From positions 287,292 to 351,291 of the forward strand of contig NW_013657642.1 of the NCBI RefSeq assembly GCF_000142905.1: a DNA stretch of 64,000 nt, given 5' to 3'. This document shows, piece after piece, positions 31,239 through 41,121 of this stretch. Numbering within the stretch: the stretch's first letter is position 1; every line of letters starts with the position of its first letter. The stretch comes from Thecamonas trahens ATCC 50062 (taxonomy: Eukaryota; Apusozoa; Apusomonadida; Apusomonadidae). Both the position numbers and the translations under genes were made by a program. The notes below the pieces were generated by a model. That model did no database searches. It saw only the letters and a list, made by a program, of their open reading frames with translations, and was not told where the DNA came from.

Positions 31239-31732
31239 TCGGTGGCGGAGTGGGTGGTGCCAGCTGTGCCCAAGGCGACACGATGGAGTGATGCGAAGAT
31301 GATATGATGATAAGATGACGGGGGGTACTTGGAGGGGAGGGGAGGGGAGGGAAGGGGAGGGGAGGGGAGGGGAGGGGGGAGGGGAGGTGATCAGAGGTGA
31401 TCATGACGAGGCTATTGTGACAGCTGTGTCAATGGATATGCTGAAGGTGTGCTGAAGGTTGATATGATGGCGATGTTGACAATCAGGCAGATGATGGGCA
31501 GGATGTTGGTGAGGATGATGAGACCGAGACAGCCATGACATACCACACATACCATGAGCTCGGCGTGACGGTCTGGCACCTGCAGGCGACGGCGACGGCG
31601 AACGGCGACGGTGACGGCGAACGGCGACGGCGGTGGCGACAGCGATGGCGGACAGATGACTAACTCTGTCGATAAGCACGTGACTCTCTCGCTACCCACG
31701 CCGACGGTCCCCACCTTACCTTCCGTAACAGG

Positions 31733-31739
31733 TATATAA
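31733..31739 (+). promoter_or_regulatory. Possible TATA box of the F-box gene
   Basis: TATATAA lies 29 bp upstream of the ATG at 31768 in otherwise GC-rich DNA. If it works as a TATA box the 5' UTR would be only a few bases. It stands out, but this one match is weak evidence. Confidence 0.3.
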
Positions 31740-31767
31740 CTGTACCGCGTGTTTGTGCAGGGAGAGC

Positions 31768-33102
31768 ATGCCTTCAAGGTCGTGGCTGGTGAGCGAGCTG
31801 GCTGACGAGATTCTGGTGCTGGTCATCCAAGAGTTGGAGGCAAAGGATGTGCGGGCGTTGGCAAGCAGCTGTACCAAGATGTGGCGGTTGTGTATGGATC
31901 AAGTGGCATGGAGGAAACGGGTTAATGACCTTCTTCATTCTGCTGATGATGGTCATGGCCTGGGCCGATGGATGATCTCGTTGTTGGCCGATCTTCGCCA
32001 GGCTGAGCTGCCTGAGGATGTCATTCATCGATTCTTGTCGGTCACCTCGTTGCCGTTGGCAAAGCTCGCCTTTGCTGAGGCCTGGTTTCTGGATGAATGC
32101 AGGGCGTGTCCAGACTATGGCGGAGGTCTGCTCTCGCCGGTTGTGGTGGGGGTGGGGGCGGGCGTGGGCTCCAGCGATGACGATGCCGACGCGGTCGAGC
32201 GGCGGTGGCGCGTCGAGCTGGTGGTGGACGAGAGCAGCGCCACGGGCACAAACCCGCGCATCGAGCTCGGCCACGTCGAGCTGAGGCTGGATGCTTCTCA
32301 GGATGAGGTTGGATACCAAGGCCGGCCGGCAGTCGAGGTGGTGGCGGCAGTGGCGGCCGGCGGGCGGTTTGCCTTTGGCCTCGACGAGGCGTACGCGCAC
32401 GTCACCAATGCCGCCGGCGACGCGGTCGACGTCTTGCCGCTGCCTGCATCAGATACAGAGCCTAGGCTTGTAACCTTTGTCTCGGATGCTGTCGCGGCGC
32501 ATCTGACAGGTACTTTTGTGCCGCTGCCGGAGCAAGTGGCGCGAGCGGCTCTGCCAACCGGCGCCGCGGTCGACGCGCGTGATCTCGTCGGCCTCTACGC
32601 CTCGCTGTATGGCGAGCATGGTCCAGAGCTCATCGCTGTGGTTGTCATGGAGGTGCCGGCTTTGGAGGCGGCACACGCCGACGCCGCGCCGTCGTGGCCT
32701 GTCTGGCCACTCCCGCCCAGCCCGCTGTATCTCCCGCCGGACCAGCACAAGCACGCGCTGGTTGGCTTCAAGATCTTTGGCGATCCCAATGTGCCGGCGT
32801 GCGCCCCGACGTTTGCCTTTGGCCTCGGCATGGACGACGAGCTGCGGCTGGAGTCGGAGAATGTTGCGACAACGAGTAATGGCCCTGCCGACGGGCTGCG
32901 AGTTCTGCACGGATGCGGGCGCATCGCTATGACCGGCTATCGCCAGTCATCGTGGTCGCCGGCTGTGCTTGTCCTCTCACCGCAAATACCCGATCGGCTA
33001 GCCGTGACCTGGCTTGCGCTCAACGCCACCACCAATCTGTACAACCGCTTGAGTGTGTCGAGCGTCTTCTTGTTGTCCGATCTGGCTGTGGATCTGGAGT
33101 AA
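31768..33102 (+). CDS. F-box protein with unknown C-terminal region
   Basis: 444 residues from the ATG at 31768. The only earlier in-frame start-like codon is a TTG. The N-terminus SELADEILVLVIQELEAKDV followed by RALASSCTKMWRLC has the spacing of an F-box, the SKP1-binding module of SCF ubiquitin ligases. The remaining ~390 residues are not recognisable repeats. They contain beta-rich blocks (WRVELVVDESS, AVEVVAAVAAGGRFAFGL, ALVGFKIFGD) that could form a substrate-binding domain. No transmembrane or catalytic motif is seen. The target is unknown. Confidence 0.7.
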   Translation: MPSRSWLVSELADEILVLVIQELEAKDVRALASSCTKMWRLCMDQVAWRKRVNDLLHSADDGHGLGRWMISLLADLRQAELPEDVIHRFLSVTSLPLAKLAFAEAWFLDECRACPDYGGGLLSPVVVGVGAGVGSSDDDADAVERRWRVELVVDESSATGTNPRIELGHVELRLDASQDEVGYQGRPAVEVVAAVAAGGRFAFGLDEAYAHVTNAAGDAVDVLPLPASDTEPRLVTFVSDAVAAHLTGTFVPLPEQVARAALPTGAAVDARDLVGLYASLYGEHGPELIAVVVMEVPALEAAHADAAPSWPVWPLPPSPLYLPPDQHKHALVGFKIFGDPNVPACAPTFAFGLGMDDELRLESENVATTSNGPADGLRVLHGCGRIAMTGYRQSSWSPAVLVLSPQIPDRLAVTWLALNATTNLYNRLSVSSVFLLSDLAVDLE

Positions 33103-33317
33103 TGCACAACTGCAGCAGACGCGAGCATACAGGTTGAGGTTAGCGACGGCATTAGCCCTGGTAACTTGCTGAGCAGCGAGATGCTGTCGTCATCAGAAAG
33201 AAACGAAGGTAGCTATTGGCGGGCCTGGGCCGATGATAGTGCAACTGATGTCAGCCACACCACTGCTGCCGATCTCAACATTAGCCACCTGACTCTCTTT
33301 GTCTGTCCCCCCCCACC

Positions 33318-34703
33318 ATGTCCACATCGACCAATCCGCCTGCGTCTGTTCAGGCTGCAGCGCTTGCTGATGTGCGGTCCACGACCGATCTTGGTGCAGA
33401 CCTAGCCAACAAGGACCTTCCCCTTGCTGACCGTTTTCGTGTTCTCTTCACCCTCCGTAACATTGGTGGTGAGGATGGTGTCGCTGCTATTGCCCGTGGT
33501 ACGTTCCTCCGCCTAATTGCTCGCCTGCCCATGGATGGGCGTAAGATGGAGTGCCACTTTGCCGCGGCAGGGGGGGAGATTGGCCGAGACGGCGAAGGCT
33601 CTGGAAGGAGTATTATAGATATTTGGGGAGACCTTTTTGGCTTGCGGCATGCTGTATTTGTGTTGTACCTCATTACTTAGTTTGGAGGTGGTGGGTGGGT
33701 GTGGGCGGTCATGGGAGTGCTCGTGGTGGAGGGGAAGGGGGGGGGAGGACTCGGAAAGGCGGTGCCGTGCGTTCATTCGTTCGAAGGATTCCGCCATTGA
33801 CGACAGCAGGCCGATGGGGGGGGGGGGAGGCTGGGGATGGTGATGATGATGTGTGACTCATGAGATTGTGATCTGTGTTGTGGGATATGTATGTGGGGGG
33901 GGGGGTGGGGGGGGTGTATGGGGCTGGGGAGGATAGCTTTTGAGGACGATTCCGTGCTTCTCAAGCACGAGGTGGCGTATGTGCTCGGGCAAATGAAGGA
34001 TCCGGCGGCTGTGGAGACGCTGCTCAAGGTGCTGGCTGACGAAGACGAGGACCCGATGGTCCGGCACGAGGCTGGTGAGGCGCTGGGTGCTATTGGCGAT
34101 GAAAAGGCGCTTCCTGCGCTCGTCAAGTACGCGGAGCACGAGGATCCGGTCATTGCCGAGACGTGCGCGCTCGCGGTGGCGCTCATCGAGTGGACCAACT
34201 CGGAGGAGGGCAAGGCGCAGCTGGAGTCAGGCGAGCTGGGCGAGAACCCGTATCTGTCTGTGGATCCTGCGCCACCCGCGGCGCCGACCGCGTCTGTGGC
34301 GGAGCTGAAGGAGACGCTCAACAACGCGGACGCCTCACTCTTTGCCCGGTACCGGGCGCTCTTTGCACTGCGTAACGAGGGCTCGGACGCTGCTGTCGAG
34401 GCCATCTGCTCAGCCTTTGACGACGCCTCGGCGCTCTTCCGCCACGAGCTGGCCTACGTTCTCGGCCAGATGCAGTCGCCGGTTGCGGTCGATGCCCTCG
34501 CCAAGGTTCTCAAGGACGGCTCGGAGCATTGCATGGTCCGCCACGAGGCCGCCGAGGCCCTCGGTTCCATCGCCCACGATGACTGCCTCCCGCTCCTCCA
34601 GACCCACCAGTCTGATGCTGAGCGTGTCGTCTCCGAGTCGTGCCAGGTTGCCCTTGACATGGCCGATTACGAGGCCTCGGGCGCGTTTGAGTACGTGGCG
34701 TAG
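33318..34703 (+). CDS. DOHH: Deoxyhypusine hydroxylase
   Basis: Two exons, 315 residues (human 302). Exon 1 (33318-33498) ends ...EDGVAAIAR with a GTACGT donor. Exon 2 (33937-34703) resumes AFEDDSVLLKHEVAYVLGQM. The enzyme is a HEAT-repeat di-iron oxygenase that completes hypusine on eIF5A. All four His-Glu iron-ligand pairs are present: LLKHEVAYVLGQ, MVRHEAGEALG, LFRHELAYVLGQ and MVRHEAAEALG, split 2+2 by the central linker as in the family. The 438-nt intron is G-rich and contains an unrelated open stretch that reads past the donor. Splice phase (G plus CT gives Ala) keeps the frame. Identity is firm. Confidence 0.95.
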
Positions 34704-35366
34704 TTTACAATGAAGACAACCGATCAGACCGATAATGAAGGGAGCCAACTGGTTCCATCTTGCTGCAGATCGTGTCGACGATGCATGACCTTGCCCTTTG
34801 TCAACCGTGGTTGCTCCTGGTGAGCAAGCAAGTGCAGTTGGAAGATCGCCGAAAAAGAGATGGCGAGCGAAAAGATGGCGTTCCACGGGACGTTTACTCT
34901 GTTGCCAGCGATCAAGACAGATGAAAGAGGTACATCACCCTGTGCTCATTATGGCCCAGGTACCAGCCAATGACACAGATCAAAGTGTAGAGAAGTGAGT
35001 CTTTCAAGTATTCATGTGGTTACGGGCATGAGAGCAAGACCGCGGTATTCTCCGAGCTCGATCCTACAAGATGCGGTACACTGTGCTCTATCGGCGTGGC
35101 CTGATCAACCGCAGCCATGTAGCATCCGCACCATGTCTTGTGGTGACTCAATGACTATGATTGAGCTCGATCGAGCCCGATCGAGCTAAACTCGCAGCAG
35201 ATGGATGCGACTCGCGGTGACAGGTGCGTGTCATTGTTCAGGATGCTGACTACACGAACAGTGCGTGAAAAGGAGCAGGTGTAGACACAGGCGCAGGCGC
35301 GGGACGAGCCAGTGTCACACACCTCTCCAAGCCCTTCACCCCCTCTCACCACAAGTCTGACTCATC
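34704..35366. other. Intergenic
   Basis: 663 bp with no convincing coding frame. A perfect 10-bp inverted repeat with a 4-nt spacer lies at 35164-35187 (AGCTCGATCG ... CGATCGAGCT). The sequence just before 35367 is C/T-rich and probably holds the promoter of the RRM gene. Confidence 0.4.
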
Positions 35367-35961
35367 ATGTCCAGCCGGCGTAACACGGTGTTTGTGGCCA
35401 ACATTGCCATGAGTGTCTCTCCTGGTGAGGTCGAGGCCGCCTTGTCACAGGCCGGCGAGGTGGCTTCGGTACAATTCACAACAACTGCGTATGTTTGCTC
35501 TGTGCATTTTGAAGATAATGATCTCCGCCTTGCCTGCCGTCTGCTATACCATGTTCTCTTGCTCTCCTCCCCACAGTGTGTGTGTGTGTGCGGGGGTGGT
35601 GGTGGTGGTGGGGGGGCGGTGTGTGATCGATCGCGGAGGGGGGGGAAGGGGGGGTGATCGGCCAAGATGATCACCCAGGTGCAGAGAAAAGCCTTCAAAT
35701 CAGGATCGCATGGCGGCAATTTGAGCGGGATGTGGGCGGAATGCCGAGGATTAGCGGGATGGAGAGAGGGTTTTGCGGCGAAGAAGGGTGGTACTTACTG
35801 AGTGTGCGACCTGTGACTGTGTTTCTGGCTTCAGATCGGGCAAGCATCGCGGGTTTGGCTACATCGACTTTACCACCCGCGAGGCAGCTGTGGCCGCCAC
35901 CGAGTTGGAGGGTCTCGAGCTCGGCGGAAAGCCCATCCGTATCGATCTCTGTGAAAAGTAG
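35367..35961 (+). CDS. Small single-RRM RNA-binding protein
   Basis: Two exons code an 82-residue protein that is just one RNA recognition motif. Exon 1 (35367-35488) gives MSSRRNTVFVANIAMSVSPG, with RNP2 as VFVANI, and ends at a GTATGT donor. Exon 2 (35835-35961) starts after CTTCAG and reads SGKHRGFGYIDF, with RNP1 as KHRGFGYIDF, followed by GKPIRIDLCEK. The aromatic RNA-stacking residues of RNP1 (F, Y, F) are present. Size and start recall the RRM halves of spliceosomal and poly(A)-linked proteins, but there is no extra domain to assign a role. The 346-nt intron holds a (GT)n and poly-G block. Confidence 0.82.
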
Positions 35962-36307
35962 AGGGAGCTGGATAACAGTGACACGCCCCCACAGCATCGT
36001 CCTGTCCGTTCGATCGCCTACTTCACTTTGCTCGCCCCCGCTTGCTCGACGTCGATCGCATCTGTCACCATCCAGCGCCTGGACATGGGCAGGCCCTTCT
36101 TCCCCCCCCCCCCCCCTCATCATGACCATCACCCGATAGCCATCATGTCGCTCACTCGAAAACTATCAACAACAAATGATCTGATCCGTTGGAGACGGTG
36201 TGTGTGTGTGTGTGTGGGGGGGGGGGGGGGCGGGGGGCGAGCACCATCACCAGCATCAGCAATTGCCGCGACTGCTTCGAGTCGCTAACACTCGCGGCCG
36301 GCTGATC
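35962..36307. other. Intergenic between RRM gene and dispersed repeat copy A
   Basis: 346 bp without coding. It holds a poly-C run (about 36102-36115), a (GT)n/poly-G block (36198-36230) and no recognisable RNA gene. Confidence 0.35.
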
Positions 36308-36625
36308 GGAGCAAAGCGGCTGACACCTTACTTCGCTAAGAGCTCCGATGGCGTCGGCACAGTCGGCTCTGACGGAGCGGGAACCCACCCGCCCACCCTT
36401 TTGATGCCGATGCGCGACGACGATGACGACGGGCGGTCCTCTGGGCGCCCAATTCTTACCTTGATCCCGTGTGTACGCGAGCTAGTGACAGGCGCTCATG
36501 TACACGCGGATCACTGGGACAATTAGCACGATGTGGAGGCAAAGATGGCCAACACAGTAAATGCGAGGTAATCTCAAGCTGTCGAGCCAGCGGAGAGCGA
36601 CCGCTCGGCCGGCAACCGAGAGAGA
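36308..36625 (+). repeat. Dispersed repeat, copy A
   Basis: One of three related copies of a non-coding element of about 300 bp in this window. Shared blocks include ACCTTACTTCGCTAAGAGCT near the left end, a GACGACG-rich centre followed by GGGCGCCCAATTCTTACC, and GCGACCGCTCGGCCGGCAAC at the right end. The element lies upstream of ADHFE1. No long ORF or obvious terminal inverted repeat is seen. Confidence 0.75.
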
Positions 36626-36808
36626 GAGAGAGACCCTCTCCAAATTGCCTGTCACGTTTTTCGCGCTCACCAAAGAGCGGCAGCCCAAAGTGGTGGCGAA
36701 GAAGGCGAGGCAAGAGACGGGCAAAGGGGGTGCAGAGGGGAGGCAGAGAGAACGGAAGTTGCCAAGCCAACTCATCTCACTCTCAAGGGAGGTTGCTCAA
36801 TTGGAAGC

Positions 36809-38479
36809 ATGTTTCGGTTTTCGTCGACGGCAGCGAACATGACTCAGCTTCAACAAGCCATGCGAGTCATGGTTGGTGGTGGTGGTGTGGAGGGAGTGCG
36901 CTCGCTGTGGTCGACCGTTGGAGCTGAACATGGTGGAGGATGCTGTGCTCATGGACCAACGATTCTGTCAACATCATCATCGTCATCATCATCGTCATCA
37001 TCGGATCATATGGAAGACATCTCGGGAGCATCGCCTGGAAGTGGACCGAGTGGAGCTGAGAATGAGATCGATGTCGAGTATGGCTTTGATGTCAAGGCCA
37101 ACAACGTGACCTTTGGTCGTGGAACTCGTCATGAACTTGGTGGTCTTGCTGCTCGCATTATGGACGGTCCTGGTGCTCGTCATCTTGTGGATGATCATGG
37201 TCTTACTCCTCGTCGTGTCGGTCTTCTCACCGATAAGCGTGTGAGAGGCCTGGAGACAACCGCTGATGTCATTCGTGCTCTTGAGTCGGCGGGACATGAC
37301 GTGGTAGTGTACGACGAGGTGACTGTGGAGCCGACGGATGGCTCGTTTCTTGCTGCGGGCGAGTGGGTGGCCGAGACCAAGGCTGCGGCGTATGTGTCGG
37401 TTGGAGGCGGGTCAGTGATGGACACGACCAAGGCTGGCATTGTGTACGGCATGTACCCACACCGCGATGGCTTCTACGGGTACATCAACAAGCCGATGGG
37501 CTCGGGCGACTCGCCGTCGGGCCTGCTTGCTCCGCACATTGCGGTGCCGACAACCTCGGGGACCGGCTCGGAGACTACCGGGTTTGCGGTGTGCGACGTG
37601 ATTGAGCGCAACACCAAGACTGCGCTCGCGTCCAAGGCGCTCATTCCAGTCCACGCCGTGGTGGATCCGGCGTTTTGCGACTCGCTCACGCCCGAGATCA
37701 TTTGCGCCTCGGGCTATGACGTGCTCTGCCATGCTATGGAGTCGTACACGGCGCGGCCGTACTTTATGCGAGCGGTGGATGCAGGGACAACGCCTGCCAC
37801 GCACGACCGCCCGCTCAACCAGGGTGCGAACCCGATTGCCGACATTGGGTGCATCCGCGCGCTTGAGCTCTGCGCGCAGTACCTGGTCCGCGCGGTGACG
37901 GACGCCGACGACGTCGCCGCCCGCGACGGAATGATGCTGGCGTCGACGGTGGTAGGGACGGCGATGGGCAACGCTGGAACGGCGCTCTGCCACGGTATGT
38001 CGTACCCAGTCTCTGCGTTCTCGGCCCACGGGAGCCACTGCCCGTCGCCCGAGTCGGGCTACCCGGACGCGCCGCTCCTCCCACACGGCATGTCTGTGAT
38101 GATGCACGCGCCGGCAGCGTTTGCGTATCAGGTGGCGGCGGATCCTGGGCGGCACGCGGCGGTGACAGCTACGCTCGCGCAGGCCTCGGCCGCGCTGGGG
38201 CTGCGGCACGCCACCGGCGTGTCGCAAGCCGACCTTTGCGCCATGGCTGCGGACGACACGCTGGCGCTGGGCGAGGTTCTCTCTCAGGAGCTCATTGCCA
38301 TCATGCGGGCAACGGGTGTGACGCCGCCGGGCCTCTCGGCGGTCGGCATCACCATGAACGACATTCCTGGCCTCGTCGAGCGGGCGCTTCCGCAGAAGCG
38401 GGTTCTCAACAACGCTCCGTTTGCGGTCTCGGCCGCCGACCTCTCGGTCATCTACGAGGACTCGCTCAACCTGTGGTGA
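36809..38479 (+). CDS. ADHFE1: Iron-containing alcohol dehydrogenase, hydroxyacid-oxoacid transhydrogenase type
   Basis: A single exon of 556 residues. It begins with a Ser/Gly-rich leader (MFRFSSTAANMTQLQQ) that could target mitochondria. The catalytic part starts near residue 88 (IDVEYGFDVKANNVTFGRGT). Family III ADH features are the NAD-site GGGSVMDTTK, the conserved VPTTSGTGSETTGFAV, and metal ligands in VVDPAFC, GYDVLCHAMESY, GTALCHGMSYPVS and PHGMSVMMHAP. The HOT subgroup converts gamma-hydroxybutyrate to succinic semialdehyde while reducing 2-oxoglutarate to D-2-hydroxyglutarate. The length exceeds the human protein (467) because of the leader. It ends 27 bp before the end of the converging Rh-like gene. 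Confidence 0.92.
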   Translation: MFRFSSTAANMTQLQQAMRVMVGGGGVEGVRSLWSTVGAEHGGGCCAHGPTILSTSSSSSSSSSSDHMEDISGASPGSGPSGAENEIDVEYGFDVKANNVTFGRGTRHELGGLAARIMDGPGARHLVDDHGLTPRRVGLLTDKRVRGLETTADVIRALESAGHDVVVYDEVTVEPTDGSFLAAGEWVAETKAAAYVSVGGGSVMDTTKAGIVYGMYPHRDGFYGYINKPMGSGDSPSGLLAPHIAVPTTSGTGSETTGFAVCDVIERNTKTALASKALIPVHAVVDPAFCDSLTPEIICASGYDVLCHAMESYTARPYFMRAVDAGTTPATHDRPLNQGANPIADIGCIRALELCAQYLVRAVTDADDVAARDGMMLASTVVGTAMGNAGTALCHGMSYPVSAFSAHGSHCPSPESGYPDAPLLPHGMSVMMHAPAAFAYQVAADPGRHAAVTATLAQASAALGLRHATGVSQADLCAMAADDTLALGEVLSQELIAIMRATGVTPPGLSAVGITMNDIPGLVERALPQKRVLNNAPFAVSAADLSVIYEDSLNLW

Positions 38480-38506
38480 CGACGAGCTTTTAAATCAACG
38501 CAAATA

Positions 38507-40810
38507 CTACTGCATGCTGCGTTCGCGGACGTCATGATGGGCCGAGTGGAGTGGGACGGCTGGCTCGGACGCCGCCATGTCCCGCAGCGGGACCGGGCGG
38601 CTCGGCCGCGGCGGGGTGATGGGGCGCATCGGCTTGGGCTGGCTGGCGCGGCGAGAGGGGCTGGCATCAGACGCCGGCGCAACGCCGCGGCGGGAGCTCG
38701 GATGGCCAAACGCCTTGCGTGCTGCCGACTCTGACGGCATCTCCTCGGGCACGGCGCTCGCGGCGGTCGACGTGTCGTGCGGGTTGGCCGGAGCCGGCGC
38801 TGAAGCGACGACCTCGGGCAGGACGTCTGGGCGAAGGGTGGTCACCACGGTCGAGGGCAGGCTCACCATGGGCAAGTCGTGGAAAAACTTGGTTGGCCGC
38901 GGGAGGGCGGCGAGGATCCAGCCTGCCAGGGTTCCGCCGAGCAGGCCAGCAGTGAGGGCGATGCCGAGGGCCATGGCCTGGTACAGCGGCTGCCACGAGT
39001 TGTGCGGAAAGAGGGCTGCGGCGTCGGCGGGCGTGTAGGCCGACGAGCGCGAGGCCCAGGTGACGCCGATGGACCAGAGCGCACCCACGGCGCCTGGCAC
39101 TGCGAGGGTGGCCACCAATTGGGAGCGGTCGTGCCACATGAGCCAGACCGGCGAGCGGGCGTCGACGCCAGCCTGGGCGAGGGCGCCGACAGCAGAGCCG
39201 ACGGCGCCGGCGATGAGCGCCAGGCCGACGTTGAGCTTGTAGCCGGCGAGCGGAGCAATGGTGACGGCACCAGCGAGTAGCCCGTTGGCAACGCCCGGAA
39301 TCGTGAGCTTGGGAAGCATCCACAGCTCGATGATGACGGCACCGAGGCCACCGCCGAGCGAGGCCAGAAGCGTGTGGATGGCGGTGCGGGTGGCAGCGTC
39401 AAGTGAGGCCGACACGGCCGAGGCAAAGACGAGCGGGAGAAGGGCGACGAGCCACAGCGCACCAACCATCATGTCGCGGAGCGATCCGACCGATGCCGCG
39501 TCTGACGGATGGCGGTAGCCTGGCGTAGCATACCGCGGGTGAGTGCAGAGAGCACTCGCCGAGAGGCCAAAGACGCCGGCAACCAGCAGCTCGCCCAAGC
39601 CGCCGACTGGATCGACGGCGTCGAGAAGATCCACGCTCAGCAGCATGGCCACGCCCGCAAACAGCTGGTACAGCGCAAGGAAGACAAGCGCGCCGACAAG
39701 AGTGACCTTGCCAGCAAGACCGGCATAGCCGAGCAGTCCGGCCATGGTCAGCCGGAGTGCGCCGGCGAGCGTCGTCACTGACACCACCAACGCGCCGCCG
39801 GACTTGGTATCGAGCGCCGCGCGCGCGCCGGTCACCAAAATGGCCAGCGGCAGCAACGCCATCAGGGCCAGAGCCGGCACGACCAGAGTCGACAGCGTAG
39901 CCCTCCGGTACAATGAGAGGCGGTGCGGGATTGCCAAGCAAACAGCAGCCCTGCAAGGGTCTCCCGATTGTCGACCGTGCGTCCGTGGCCGTGCAGCCGT
40001 CCATCCGTCCATAACCAGCCGTCCGTCCATCGTCCATAACCAGCCGTCCATGACCAGCCGTCCGTCGATCGTCCATGACCAGCCGTCCGTCCGTCGTCCA
40101 TGACCAGCAACCCGTCCGTCGTCCATGACCAGCAACCCGTCCGTCGTCCATGACCAGCAACCCGTCCGTCGTCCATGACCAGCCGTCCGTCCGTCGTCCA
40201 TGACCAGCAACCCGTCCGTCGTCCATGACCAGCCGTCCGTCCGTCGTCCATGACCAGCAACCCGTCCGTCGTCCATGACCAGCCGTCCGTCCGTCGTCCA
40301 TGACCAGCAACCCGTCCGTCGTCCATGACCAGCCGTCCGTCCGTCGTCCATGACCAGCAACCCGTCCGTCGTCCATGACCAGCAACCCGTCCGTCGTCCA
40401 TGACCAGCAACCCGTCCGTCGTCCATGACCAGCCGTCCGTCCGTCGTCCATGACCAGCAACCCGTCCGTCGTCCATGACCAGCCGTCCGTCCGTCGTCCG
40501 TGACCAGCAACCCGTCCGTCGTCCATGACCAGCCGTCCGTCCGTCGTCCATGACCAGCAACCCGTCCGTCGTCCATGACCAGCAACCCGTCCGTCGTCCA
40601 TGACCAGCAACCCGTCCGTAAGTCCCCCCTCTGCCCCCCTCCCCCCTCCCCCCTCCCCTCCTTCCTTCCCCAGGGTGCGTACAATGGCGGGACAATGGCC
40701 AGGAGACTGGTGGCGGCCTCAGCCCTGACCTCGGTACCTGTGGCAAAGGCTAGGGTGTAGAAGACGAGGAGGGCCACGAGGATGACACTGCCCACACGTC
40801 GCCCACTCAT
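38507..40810 (-). CDS. Rh/Amt-family ammonium-transporter-like membrane protein
   Basis: Best model has two exons. Exon 1 (40810-40683) codes a TM helix (VGSVILVALLVFYTLAFATG) and ends at a GTACGC donor. Exon 2 (39950-38507) starts after CTTGCAG. Together they give 523 residues with about 10-11 TM segments. The later half matches the Rh pattern: LASLGGGLGAVIIELWMLPK, VANGLLAGAVTIAPLAGYKL, a degenerate D/H region (LVATLAVPGAVGALWSIG) and GTLAGWILAALP followed by the DLPMVSLP tail. A Pro/Ser/Arg-rich cytosolic tail follows. The classical pore His pair is not clear, so transport of NH3/CO2 is uncertain. The 732-nt intron consists largely of a 25-bp minisatellite and is a multiple of three, so an uninterrupted 782-residue reading also exists. 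An ATG at 40855 is an alternative start. Confidence 0.7.
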   Translation of the reverse strand: MSGRRVGSVILVALLVFYTLAFATGTEVRAEAATSLLAIVPPLYAPWGRKEGRGEGGGGQRGDLRTGCWSWTTDGLLVMDDGRVAGHGRRTDGWSWTTDGLLVTDDGRTAGHGRRTGCWSWTTDGRLVMDDGRVAGHGRRTGCWSWTTDGLLVMDDGRTAGHGRRTGCWSWTTDGRLVMDDGRVAGHGRRTDGWSWTTDGLLVMDDGRTAGHGRRTGCWSWTTDGLLVMDDGRVAGHGRRTDGWSWTIDGRLVMDGWLWTMDGRLVMDGWTAARPRTHGRQSGDPCRAAVCLAIPHRLSLYRRATLSTLVVPALALMALLPLAILVTGARAALDTKSGGALVVSVTTLAGALRLTMAGLLGYAGLAGKVTLVGALVFLALYQLFAGVAMLLSVDLLDAVDPVGGLGELLVAGVFGLSASALCTHPRYATPGYRHPSDAASVGSLRDMMVGALWLVALLPLVFASAVSASLDAATRTAIHTLLASLGGGLGAVIIELWMLPKLTIPGVANGLLAGAVTIAPLAGYKLNVGLALIAGAVGSAVGALAQAGVDARSPVWLMWHDRSQLVATLAVPGAVGALWSIGVTWASRSSAYTPADAAALFPHNSWQPLYQAMALGIALTAGLLGGTLAGWILAALPRPTKFFHDLPMVSLPSTVVTTLRPDVLPEVVASAPAPANPHDTSTAASAVPEEMPSESAARKAFGHPSSRRGVAPASDASPSRRASQPKPMRPITPPRPSRPVPLRDMAASEPAVPLHSAHHDVRERSMQ
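40000..40617. repeat. 25-bp minisatellite within the Rh-like gene, about 23 copies
   Basis: Units read CCGTCCGTCGTCCATGACCA plus GCAAC or GCCGT, in an irregular mix of two variants; the first units near 40000 are degenerate. The period of 25 is not a multiple of three, yet the minus strand has no stop in any frame across the array. The array most likely sits inside an intron (39951-40682). Confidence 0.9.
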
Positions 40811-40966
40811 TCTGCCCTTGCCTGCCCCTTCCTCACTTGCCGGGCTCTGCATCACTCTCTCCGTCCCGACGTCAAGTGCTTACCTAGGCGGGAGGGGGGG
40901 GAGGGGGGGGGAGCTTGCCCTGCTGCCAGAAAGGGACGTCCACCATTACCTGTTGTACCGGTAATC

Positions 40967-41121
40967 GTACGATTGTTGAACGAGTGGTTAATCGTTGGTA
41001 CGATTATTGAACGAGTGGTTAATCGTTGGTACGATTGTTGAACGAGTGGTTAATCGTTGGTACGATTATTGAACGAGTGGTTAATCGTTGGTACGATTAT
41101 TGAACGAGTGGTTAATCGTTG
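40967..41121. repeat. 31-bp tandem repeat, exactly five copies
   Basis: The unit starts GTACGATTRTTGAACGAGTG and ends GTTAATCGTTG. It occurs five times without spacers (155 bp). Only the R position (A or G) varies. The unit is AT-rich against a GC-rich background and lies in the intergenic stretch upstream of the second F-box gene. Confidence 0.93.

Larger units (their letters stand above)
31032..31767. other. Divergent upstream region, PHF5A and F-box gene
   Basis: 735 bp. Contains a GGTGGG-rich stretch, three perfect 24-bp repeats (31167-31238), GGGGA tandem units (31320-31385), a CGACGG-rich patch (31580-31635) and a TATA-like word at 31733. No gene is seen. Confidence 0.45.

Noticed and set aside
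39399-40746. Two further minus-strand frames through the minisatellite (294 and 403 codons)
   Set aside because: All frames are open there because the unit lacks stops. Only one frame links to membrane segments on both sides.
40967-41121. CRISPR-like array
   Set aside because: Units are strictly head to tail with no spacers, in eukaryotic DNA. The same holds for the 15-bp, 24-bp, 25-bp and 171-bp arrays.
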